Below are positions 8,011-14,008 of a DNA stretch of 18,688 nucleotides, one piece after another. The notes beneath the pieces are model-generated. The model made no database searches. It saw nothing but the letters and a program-made list of their open reading frames with translations, and was not told the origin of the DNA. The DNA comes from Burkholderiales bacterium (GTDB lineage Bacteria; Pseudomonadota; Gammaproteobacteria; Burkholderiales; Burkholderiaceae_F): the NCBI GenBank assembly GCA_021298875.1, contig JAJTHJ010000046.1:1-18688 (forward strand), in the 5' to 3' direction. How positions within the stretch are numbered: the stretch's first letter is position 1; each line of letters starts with the position of its first letter. The translations under genes were made by a program, and so were the position numbers.

Positions 8011-8231
8011 TCCAATTGCGCCAGCCGCGCCTCCAGCGCGGCCAGCTTCTCCCGCGTGCGTGCCAGCACTTGCGACTGCACGTCGAAGTCCTCGCGCGTG
8101 ACGAGATCGAGTTTTCCGAGCTGCTGGGTCAGCAGCGCCTTCAGATTCTTCTGCATGTCGGCCGCCGGCGTGTCGGCCAACAATGCAGCGATGCGTTGCT
8201 GAAGGTCGTCGAGAAAGGCAAGGCGGTCCAT
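7998..8231 (-). CDS. ubiK: UbiK-family ubiquinone biosynthesis accessory factor (BMFP domain, YqiC-like)
   Basis: The 77-residue protein reads MDRLAFLDDLQQRIAALL, then MQKNLKALLTQQLGKLDLV, REDFDVQSQVLARTREKL and a coiled-coil tail LEARLAQLEARK. This is the BMFP/UbiK pattern: an amphipathic N-terminal helix, then a C-terminal trimeric coiled coil. UbiK binds UbiJ and helps the aerobic Ubi complex, acting at the membrane/lipid interface. Length is normal. The ATG at 8231 is preceded by GGAG seven bases upstream, which decides against the longer frame to 8309. It faces away from the porin operon and converges on the EamA gene. ComM, its usual neighbour as I recall, is at the left end of the window. 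Confidence 0.9.
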   Translation of the reverse strand: MDRLAFLDDLQQRIAALLADTPAADMQKNLKALLTQQLGKLDLVTREDFDVQSQVLARTREKLAALEARLAQLEARK

Positions 8232-8370
8232 CGGGGTGCTCCATCTTGGAGTCAGTTTAATCCGGCAGCAGGCGCGTGCGGACGCCCGCGATCGGGGCGC
8301 CATGCTCATCGCGAGTGCAAGGTGGCGCTTGGCGTGGCGTGAACGAGCGATTCGGGTGCATCGCGGTCTG

Positions 8371-8386
8371 TGGCACGCATGTTGCT
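8371..8386 (+). promoter_or_regulatory. Sigma-54 (RpoN) promoter of the porin-glnK-amtB operon
   Basis: TGGCACGCATGTTGCT is an exact fit to the RpoN consensus TGGCACG-N4-TTGCW, with the -24 GG (8372-8373) and -12 GC (8384-8385) ten bases apart. It is on the correct strand, 66 bases before the porin ATG. Transcription should start near 8397. RpoN promoters of glnK-amtB operons are normally activated by NtrC under nitrogen limitation. I could not find a clear NtrC dyad in the 140 bases upstream; GGTGCA at 8355-8360 is at most a half-site. Confidence 0.88.
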
Positions 8387-8452
8387 GAAGCCGACCCTGT
8401 CATTTCTAACCTTTGTTTCTTTTTGCACCTCCTTAACCTGAAAGGATCGTCG

Positions 8453-9232
8453 ATGAAACACCTGACCCGAGCTTCCCTCGCGGTGGCGATTGCCGCCCTC
8501 CCCGCGCTGGCCAGCGCACAGGCCAAGCCCGAGCCGGACTACACGCTGACGGCCAACGTTACGCTGGCCAGTCAGTACCTGTTCCGAGGTATCTCGCAGA
8601 CCGACGGCAAGCCGGCGATTCAGGGCGGCTTCGACTTTGCCCACAAGAGCGGCGTCTACCTGGGTAACTGGAACTCGAACATTAGCTGGCTCTCGGACGC
8701 CAACCCCGGCTTGACCGCGCCGATCGAAATGGACTTCTACGGCGGCTGGAAGACCACGCTGGGCGACTTCGGTCTCGACTTCGGCGGCATTTACTACTAC
8801 TACCCGCTGCGTAACGACCCCCCGGGTTTCGTCAGTCCCGACACCTTCGAGGCCTACGCTGGGGCCAGCTGGGGTCCGCTGTCGGTGAAGTTCTCGTACG
8901 CCTTCACCGACTTCTTCGGGCTGAAAGACAGCGACGGCAGCTACTACATCGACGGCACGGTCAACTACCCCATCGCAGACACAGGCTTCTCGGTATTGGC
9001 GCACCTGGGCTACCAGGGTGTGAGCGCCAATTCCACCACGCCGACCTGCCTGAACGGAAGCAAGAGCTACTCCTATACCGACTGGAGGCTCGGCGGCGCC
9101 TACACGATCGACGGCTGGACCATCGGCGCCTACTGGTCGGATACCAGTGCGGAGTCTGCGTGCTGGACCAATCTGGCCGGGCGCAACCTGAGCAAGAGCC
9201 AGTTCCTGGCCACGATCAGCCGCTCGTTCTAG
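8453..9232 (+). CDS. TorF-family putative outer-membrane porin (Gcw_chp)
   Basis: The 259-residue protein has a signal peptide (MKHLTRASLAVAIAALPALASA, cleavage near residue 22). It then opens with the family hallmark: LTANVTLASQYLFRGISQT, DGKPAIQGGFDFAHKSGVYLGNW and EMDFYGGWK. Alternating aromatic strands follow (FGGIYYYYPL, SVKFSYAFTDFFG) and it ends in phenylalanine (SRSF), as outer-membrane beta-barrels do. Substrate is unknown; the link to nitrogen genes suggests diffusion of a small nitrogenous solute (inference). Two cysteines near residues 200 and 241 are unusual for a porin and could form a disulphide. AAGGA stands before the ATG at 8453. It is the first gene after the sigma-54 promoter and lies 30 bases before glnK. 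Confidence 0.9.
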   Translation: MKHLTRASLAVAIAALPALASAQAKPEPDYTLTANVTLASQYLFRGISQTDGKPAIQGGFDFAHKSGVYLGNWNSNISWLSDANPGLTAPIEMDFYGGWKTTLGDFGLDFGGIYYYYPLRNDPPGFVSPDTFEAYAGASWGPLSVKFSYAFTDFFGLKDSDGSYYIDGTVNYPIADTGFSVLAHLGYQGVSANSTTPTCLNGSKSYSYTDWRLGGAYTIDGWTIGAYWSDTSAESACWTNLAGRNLSKSQFLATISRSF

Positions 9233-9262
9233 CCGCAGGCTTTTTCCATCGGAGCACTCTCA

Positions 9263-9601
9263 ATGAAACTGATCACCGCCATCATCAAGCCGTTCAAGCT
9301 TGACGAGGTGCGCGAGGCGCTGTCCGCCGTCGGCGTGCAGGGCATCACCGTCACCGAGGCCAAGGGTTTTGGACGGCAAAAGGGCCACACCGAGCTGTAT
9401 CGCGGCGCGGAGTACGTGGTCGACTTCCTGCCCAAGGTCAAACTCGAAGCCGCGGTCGCCGACGACATCGTCGAGCGCGCCATCGAGGCCATCGAGGGCT
9501 CGGCCCGTACCGGCAAGATCGGCGACGGCAAGATTTTCGTCTACGACCTCGAGCAGGTCGTGCGCATCCGTACCGGCGAAACCGGTAAGGAAGCGCTCTA
9601 A
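9263..9601 (+). CDS. glnK: PII-family nitrogen regulatory protein GlnK
   Basis: PII trimers sense 2-oxoglutarate and ATP/ADP and, when deuridylylated, plug the AmtB channel. The 112-residue product contains KGFGRQKGHTELYRGAEYVVDFLPK with the uridylylation residue Tyr51 in the T-loop, the B-loop RTGKIGDGKIFV and the C-terminal VVRIRTGETGKEAL. All positions expected for ligand binding are present. GGAG stands nine bases before the ATG. Being directly ahead of amtB and behind a sigma-54 promoter marks it as the GlnK paralogue rather than GlnB. The name rests on context, since sequence alone separates the two poorly. Confidence 0.96.
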   Translation: MKLITAIIKPFKLDEVREALSAVGVQGITVTEAKGFGRQKGHTELYRGAEYVVDFLPKVKLEAAVADDIVERAIEAIEGSARTGKIGDGKIFVYDLEQVVRIRTGETGKEAL

Positions 9602-9626
9602 CCGACCCGTTCAGGAGCATCCACTC

Positions 9627-11423
9627 ATGAAGAAACTACTTTCGTTCTGGGCGGCGGCCTTGCTGCTGCTCGGTCTGGCCGCCGCGCCCGCGCGGGCGGC
9701 CGACGCGTTGCCGGCAGCGGTGACCTTCGAACTCGACAAGGCCGACTTGTCGGCGGACGCCACCAAGGCGATCGCCGCCGCGGCTGAGCAGGCCAAGGGC
9801 GTGGCGGGCAGCCGCGTGCTGGTCTCGGGCTTTACCGATACGTCGGGCAGTGCGCCGCATAACGACGAACTGGCCAAGAAGCGCGCCTTCGCCGTGCGCG
9901 ACGCGCTCGTCAAGGCCGGTTTGCCGGAGTCGCAGGTGTTGCTGGTGAAGCCCTCGGCCGTGGAGTCGGGCGGCGATCCGGCCAAGGCGCGGCGAGTCGA
10001 GTTGTCTCTGCTTGCGCCTGGCGCGGCAGCGCCGGCCGCGGAAATGCTGCTCGTCGTGGCCGAAGTGGCCGCGCCCGCGGAAGCCGCGCCCGCCGCGCCG
10101 CCCACGCCGGATAAGGGCGACGTGACCTTCATGTACGTCGCCACCGTGCTGGTCATTCTGATGACGATCCCCGGGCTGGCGCTGTTCTACGGCGGTCTGG
10201 TGCGCAGCAAGAACATGCTGTCGGTGCTGATGCAGGTATTCGTCACCTTCTCGATGATCTCGGTCCTGTGGGTGGTCTACGGCTACACGCTCGCTTTCGG
10301 CGGGCCGGGCGCGTTCTTCGGCAACTTCAGCAAGATGTTCCTGAGCGGCGTGACCCCGAGTTCGGTGGCGGCGACCTTCAGCAAGGGGGTGTACATCCCC
10401 GAGCTGCAATTCGTGGCGTTCCAGCTCACCTTCGCGGCGATCACGCCGGCGCTGATCGTCGGCGCCTTTGCCGAGCGGATGAAGTTCTCCGCGGTGCTGC
10501 TCTTCATGGCGCTGTGGTTCACCTTCGCCTACATCCCGATGGCGCACGCCGTGTGGTACTGGGACGGGCCGGATGCGATCAAGGATCAGGCCACGCTCGA
10601 CGCGGTCGTCGCCAATGCCGGCTACCTGTGGGCCAAGGGCGCGCTCGACTTTGCCGGCGGCACGGTGGTGCACATCAACGCCGGTGTCGCCGGTCTGGTC
10701 GCGGCCTACATGGTCGGCAAACGGCTCGGCTACGGCAAGGAGGCGCTGGCCCCGCACAGCCTGACGCTGACCATGGTTGGCGCCGCACTGCTGTGGGTGG
10801 GCTGGTTCGGCTTCAACGTCGGCTCCAACCTGGAAGCCAACGGCACCGCGGCGCTGGCCTTCATCAACACGCTGGTGGCCACCGCAATGGCCGTGCTGGC
10901 GTGGATGTTTGCCGAGTGGATGGTCAAGGGCAAGCCCTCGATGCTGGGTGCGGCGTCGGGCGCGGTCGCCGGTCTGGTGGCGATCACGCCGGCCTGCGGC
11001 TTCGTCGGCATCATGGGCGCGCTGGCTATCGGCCTGGCCGCCGGCCTGATCTGCTTCTGGGGCGTCACGGGCCTGAAGAAGATGCTCGGCGCGGACGACG
11101 CGCTCGACGTCTTCGGCGTGCACGGCGTGGGCGGCATCGTCGGTGCACTGTTGACCGGCGTGTTTGCCTCGCCGTCGCTCGGCGGCGCCGGCATCTGCAA
11201 CTACATCACCAACGAGTGCGGCAACCCGGCAGACTTCCCCGGCATCGGCGCGCAGTTGTGGATTCAGTTCCAGGGCGTGCTGTGGGCAATCGGTATCTCG
11301 GCGGTCGTCTCGATCGTCGCCTTGCTGATCATCAAGATGGTGGTCGGCCTGCGCGTCTCGGAAGAAGACGAGCGCGAAGGTCTGGACACGACCAGCCACG
11401 GCGAGTCGGCGTACAAGTACTAA
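9627..11423 (+). CDS. amtB: Ammonium transporter AmtB with an N-terminal periplasmic OmpA-like domain
   Basis: This 598-residue protein is about 150 residues longer than usual AmtB. Residues 1-24 are a signal peptide (cleavage after APARA). Residues about 30-130 are an OmpA-C-like domain: AAVTFELDKADLS, RVLVSGFTDTSGSAPHNDEL, KKRAFAVRDALVKAGL and ARRVELSLL. Asp71 and Arg86 sit where OmpA proteins bind diaminopimelate of peptidoglycan. An Ala/Pro linker (131-163) leads to a complete Amt channel from residue 166: LALFYGGLVRSKN, D341-FAGGTVVH349 and FGVH499GVGG with the twin pore histidines, and the cytoplasmic tail EEDEREGLDTTSHGESAYKY. AmtB normally has a cleaved signal and a periplasmic N-terminus, so the added domain would face the cell wall. 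There is no stop or frameshift between the parts. AGGAG lies nine bases before the ATG, and glnK ends 25 bases upstream. Confidence 0.95.
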   Translation: MKKLLSFWAAALLLLGLAAAPARAADALPAAVTFELDKADLSADATKAIAAAAEQAKGVAGSRVLVSGFTDTSGSAPHNDELAKKRAFAVRDALVKAGLPESQVLLVKPSAVESGGDPAKARRVELSLLAPGAAAPAAEMLLVVAEVAAPAEAAPAAPPTPDKGDVTFMYVATVLVILMTIPGLALFYGGLVRSKNMLSVLMQVFVTFSMISVLWVVYGYTLAFGGPGAFFGNFSKMFLSGVTPSSVAATFSKGVYIPELQFVAFQLTFAAITPALIVGAFAERMKFSAVLLFMALWFTFAYIPMAHAVWYWDGPDAIKDQATLDAVVANAGYLWAKGALDFAGGTVVHINAGVAGLVAAYMVGKRLGYGKEALAPHSLTLTMVGAALLWVGWFGFNVGSNLEANGTAALAFINTLVATAMAVLAWMFAEWMVKGKPSMLGAASGAVAGLVAITPACGFVGIMGALAIGLAAGLICFWGVTGLKKMLGADDALDVFGVHGVGGIVGALLTGVFASPSLGGAGICNYITNECGNPADFPGIGAQLWIQFQGVLWAIGISAVVSIVALLIIKMVVGLRVSEEDEREGLDTTSHGESAYKY

Positions 11424-11435
11424 GAAGCGTCCTTC

Positions 11436-11463
11436 GGCGCGGCGGCCTGCGGGCCGCCGCGCC
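11436..11463 (+). terminator. GC-rich hairpin after amtB
   Basis: GGCGCGGCGGCC (11436-11447) and GGCCGCCGCGCC (11452-11463) form a perfect 12-bp stem with a TGCG loop, 12 bases after the amtB stop. It has no U-tract itself, but a second hairpin with one follows. It may protect the 3' end or act in tandem with that terminator. Confidence 0.5.
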
Positions 11464-11473
11464 GGGCGGTTCC

Positions 11474-11504
11474 ACAAAAGGCCCGGCATGTCCGGGCCTT
11501 TTGT
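11474..11504 (+). terminator. Rho-independent terminator of the porin-glnK-amtB operon
   Basis: ACAAAAGGCCCGG (11474-11486) and CCGGGCCTTTTGT (11492-11504) form a perfect 13-bp stem with loop CATGT. The T-run is within the descending arm on the plus strand, and the A-run gives a matching T-run on the minus strand. It separates amtB from purU, whose ATG is 33 bases downstream. Confidence 0.88.
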
Positions 11505-11536
11505 TGAATCGTCTCGGGCAGAATTTCGCGCCCGCC
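11505..11536 (+). promoter_or_regulatory. Putative promoter region of the purU-sox operon
   Basis: Only 32 bases separate the amtB terminator from the purU ATG. CAGAAT (11519-11524) is a possible -10 box, but no -35 box at proper spacing is visible outside the terminator stem. No Shine-Dalgarno precedes the ATG. The operon may be read from this weak promoter with a near-leaderless mRNA, or by readthrough from the nitrogen operon. Confidence 0.25.
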
Positions 11537-12406
11537 ATGAACGACACCCTCACCCTCACCATCGCCTGCCCCGACCGCGTCGGCATCGTCGCGGCGGTGA
11601 GCCGCTTCATCGCGGAGCGCGGCGGCTGGATCGTCGAGGCCAACCATCACGCGGACGGTGCCACACAGCGCTTCTTCATGCGCAACGTGATGACGGCTGA
11701 GTCGCTCGCCGCGCGCGGCGTGGCGGCGGCGGATTTCCGGCGCGACTTTGCCGCCATCGCCGCCGAGTTCGCGATGGACTGGGCGCTCGCCGAGTCCGCG
11801 CAGCGCAAGCGTGTGGTGCTGCTGGTGAGCCGCCACGACCACTGCCTGGTCGATTTGCTGTACCGCTTCCGCAGCGGCGAGCTGGCGGGCGAGGTGGTGG
11901 CGGCGATCTCCAACCACGACGAGCTGCGCGGCTACGTCGAGTGGCACGGCATCGCGTTTCGCTACGTACCGGTGCCGCGCGACGACGCCGGCAAGGCGGC
12001 GGCGTTCGCCACCATCGACGCGCTGTGCGACGAGTTGCGCGCCGATCTGCTGGTGCTGGCCCGCTACATGCAGATCCTGCCGGCGTGGCTCACGCGCAAG
12101 CGGGCCGGCAGGATCGTCAACATCCACCACAGTTTTCTGCCGAGCTTTGCCGGCGCGCGGCCGTATGCGCAGGCCTTCGAGCGCGGCGTGAAGCTGATCG
12201 GCGCCACCTCGCACTACGTGACCGAAGACCTCGACGAAGGGCCGATCATCGAGCAGGACGTGGTGCGCATCGACCACGGCGACACCGAAGACGATCTGGT
12301 GCGCTACGGCCGCGACATCGAGAAGGTCGTGCTGGCGCGCGCCCTCAAGTACCACCTCGAAGACCGGGTGCTGCTCAACGGCCGCCGCACGGTGGTGTTC
12401 CGGTAG
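11537..12406 (+). CDS. purU: Formyltetrahydrofolate deformylase PurU
   Basis: PurU hydrolyses 10-formyl-tetrahydrofolate to formate and tetrahydrofolate in the cytoplasm. The 289-residue protein starts with an ACT regulatory domain (LTIACPDRVGIVAAVSRF, EANHHADGATQRFFMR, residues about 1-85). A formyltransferase fold follows: RYMQILPAWLTRKRAGRIV, N195-I-H197-H-SFLPSFAGA and SHYVTEDLD233EGPII, giving the Asn-His-Asp catalytic set shared with PurN. It ends LEDRVLLNGRRTVVF as in the family. The gene precedes soxB by six bases. That context implies it recycles folate loaded with one-carbon units during demethylation of methylated amines, rather than serving purine synthesis (inference). Confidence 0.95.
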   Translation: MNDTLTLTIACPDRVGIVAAVSRFIAERGGWIVEANHHADGATQRFFMRNVMTAESLAARGVAAADFRRDFAAIAAEFAMDWALAESAQRKRVVLLVSRHDHCLVDLLYRFRSGELAGEVVAAISNHDELRGYVEWHGIAFRYVPVPRDDAGKAAAFATIDALCDELRADLLVLARYMQILPAWLTRKRAGRIVNIHHSFLPSFAGARPYAQAFERGVKLIGATSHYVTEDLDEGPIIEQDVVRIDHGDTEDDLVRYGRDIEKVVLARALKYHLEDRVLLNGRRTVVFR

Positions 12407-12412
12407 CCGACG

Positions 12413-13678
12413 ATGCCCTTGAGCCTGCTTCGCTTTGGCTGGGCCTCGCTACTCGGGCGCGGGCATCCCGAGCCGCGGATGTTCACCGCCTACGACAAGC
12501 TGCCGGCGACCGCCGATGTGGTGATCGTCGGCGCCGGCGGGCATGGTCTCGCGGCCGCCTACTACCTGGCGCGCGACCACGGGATCAACGACGTGGTGGT
12601 GCTGGAAAAAGGCTATCTCGGCGGCGGCAACACCGGCCGCAACACCACGATCATCCGCAGCAACTACCTGACGCCCGAGGGCGTGCGCTTCTACGACGAG
12701 AGCGTGCGTCTGTGGCAGGACCTGGCGCAGGACTTCGATCTCAATCTTTTCTACTCCACACGCGGCCACTACACGCTCGCGCACACCGACGCCGCGCTGC
12801 GCACGATGCGGCTGCGCGCCGAGGTCAACAAGCACTACGGCGTGGCGAGCGAGGTGGTCGATGCGCGCGACGTGCAGCGCGCGCTGCCGATGATGGACAT
12901 CACTTGCGCCGGTCACGCGCCGGTGCTGGGGGCGCTGTACCACGCGCCCGGCGCCATCGCGCGGCACGACGCGGTCGCCTGGGGTTACGGCCGCGGGGCC
13001 GACGCGCGCGGCGTGCAGATCCACCAGAAGACCGAAGTGCTGGGCGTCGAGTGCGAAGACGCGCAGGGCGCACGCCGCGTGCGCGCGGTGGTCACCAACC
13101 GCGGGCGGATCGAAACGCGCAAGGTCTTGTGCGCGGTGGCGGGTTCCACGCCGCGGCTGCTCGACATGGTCGGCCTGCGTTCGCCGCTCGTGATCCACCC
13201 CTTGCAGGCGATGGTCAGCGAGCCGGTCAAGCCCTGGCTCGACCCGATCATCGTCTCCGGCTCGCTGCACGTGTACGTCAGCCAGACGGCGCGCGGCGAA
13301 CTGGTGATGGGCGCCTCGCTCGATCCGTACGAGCTGCACTTGACGCGCTCGACCTTCGACTTCGTCGAGGGCCTCTCCGCGCACATGCTGGAGTTGTTCC
13401 CGTTTTTGTCCGACGTGAAGGTGGTGCGCCAGTGGGCCGGAATGGCCGACATGACGCCGGACTTCGCGCCCATCATGGGCAAGACCGCGGTCGACGGCTT
13501 CTACCTCGATGCCGGCTGGGGCACCTGGGGCTTCAAGGCCACTCCGGTCTGTGGCAAGACCATGAGCGCCACCGTCGCGCAGGACCGCAACCACCCGCTG
13601 ATCGAAGCCTTCAGCCTCGACCGCTTCGCCAACTTCGAGCTGACCGGCGAGAAAGGAGCCGCCAGTGTCGGCCACTAA
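12413..13678 (+). CDS. soxB: Sarcosine oxidase beta subunit family FAD protein (SoxB / N-methylglutamate dehydrogenase MgdA)
   Basis: SoxB is the DAO-family flavoprotein subunit that oxidises the N-methyl group of sarcosine in heterotetrameric sarcosine oxidase. The paralogue MgdA does so for N-methylglutamate. The 421-residue product has the dinucleotide fold VVIVGAGGHGLAAAYYLA (37-54), the substrate-domain block GGGNTGRNTTIIRSNYL, and RHDAVAWG with His185, which by position could be the covalent-FMN histidine of tetrameric enzymes. The C-terminus has YLDAGWGTWGFKATPVCGKTM. Length is normal. The ATG at 12413 lies six bases after the purU stop. The stop at 13676-13678 runs directly into an inserted palindromic repeat that separates it from soxD. 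Sequence alone does not tell me which of the two substrates applies. Confidence 0.9.
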   Translation: MPLSLLRFGWASLLGRGHPEPRMFTAYDKLPATADVVIVGAGGHGLAAAYYLARDHGINDVVVLEKGYLGGGNTGRNTTIIRSNYLTPEGVRFYDESVRLWQDLAQDFDLNLFYSTRGHYTLAHTDAALRTMRLRAEVNKHYGVASEVVDARDVQRALPMMDITCAGHAPVLGALYHAPGAIARHDAVAWGYGRGADARGVQIHQKTEVLGVECEDAQGARRVRAVVTNRGRIETRKVLCAVAGSTPRLLDMVGLRSPLVIHPLQAMVSEPVKPWLDPIIVSGSLHVYVSQTARGELVMGASLDPYELHLTRSTFDFVEGLSAHMLELFPFLSDVKVVRQWAGMADMTPDFAPIMGKTAVDGFYLDAGWGTWGFKATPVCGKTMSATVAQDRNHPLIEAFSLDRFANFELTGEKGAASVGH

Positions 13679-13680
13679 AA

Positions 13681-13731
13681 AAATACGGGTCAGACCCCTA
13701 TTTCCAGAAAATAGGGGTCTGACCCCTATTT
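13681..13731. repeat. Inverted pair of 23-bp palindromic repeats (GGGTC(A/T)GACCCC type)
   Basis: Unit 1 (13681-13703) and unit 2 (13709-13731) are each almost self-complementary: core GGGTCAGACCCC or GGGTCTGACCCC flanked by AAATA and TATTT. Unit 2 is the reverse complement of unit 1 except at one base (C13686). They are spaced five bases apart and begin two bases after the soxB stop, filling the soxB-soxD gap. The motif resembles REP-like elements associated with REP-associated tyrosine transposases (RAYTs) in proteobacteria (recollection). No transposase gene lies in the window. Confidence 0.85.
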
Positions 13732-13738
13732 CCGGCGC

Positions 13739-14008
13739 ATGAAGCTGCTGGCTTGTCCGATCAACGGGTTGCGGCCGGTGGCGGAGTTCGCCTACGGGGG
13801 CGAGGTGCGTGCGGAGCCGGCGGGGGCGGTAGTGGATGCGCAATGGGCGGACTACGTGTTCAACCGCAACGGGGCGGCGGGCGTGAAGCGCGAGTGGTGG
13901 TACCACGTGCCGAGCGGCACCTGGTTCGTCGCCGAGCGCGATACGGCGCGCGATGTGGTGCTGCGCACGTACCTGTGGGCAGACCGCCCGCGCGAGGGCG
14001 ACGCATGA
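13739..14008 (+). CDS. soxD: Sarcosine oxidase delta subunit family protein (SoxD / MgdB), zinc-ligand-poor variant
   Basis: This 89-residue small subunit has the SoxD layout: MKLLACPINGLRPVAEFAYGGEV at the start, WADYVFNRNG in the middle, and REWWYHVPSGTWFVAERDTARD near the end. In structurally known SoxD proteins a zinc ion is held by a CPxCG motif plus a later histidine and cysteine. Here only the first cysteine remains: CPxCG is CPING, and the usual GC before W/F is SGT. The site is therefore probably empty. Such CPxNG versions are, from memory, a recurrent subclass of the family rather than a defect. The start follows the palindromic repeat directly, with no Shine-Dalgarno. The stop overlaps the soxA start as ATGA. 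Confidence 0.88.
   Translation: MKLLACPINGLRPVAEFAYGGEVRAEPAGAVVDAQWADYVFNRNGAAGVKREWWYHVPSGTWFVAERDTARDVVLRTYLWADRPREGDA

Noticed and set aside
8297..8328. GCGCCA...TGGCGC dyad as an NtrC enhancer site upstream of the sigma-54 promoter
   Set aside because: The half-sites do not match the TGCAC-N-GTGCA pattern and the 20-base spacing is wrong.
9300..9626. Upstream extension of the amtB frame through glnK
   Set aside because: It overlaps glnK out of frame. The ATG at 9627 has AGGAG at proper spacing and starts a perfect signal peptide.
9636..11489. Minus-strand 617-codon open frame opposite amtB
   Set aside because: It is a shadow of amtB: Arg/His/Gln-rich translation, no ribosome binding site, and it runs through the terminator hairpins.
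13681..13731. CRISPR or rho-independent terminator after soxB
   Set aside because: There are only two units, each palindromic and in inverted order with a five-base gap, and no U-run. The operon continues directly after.
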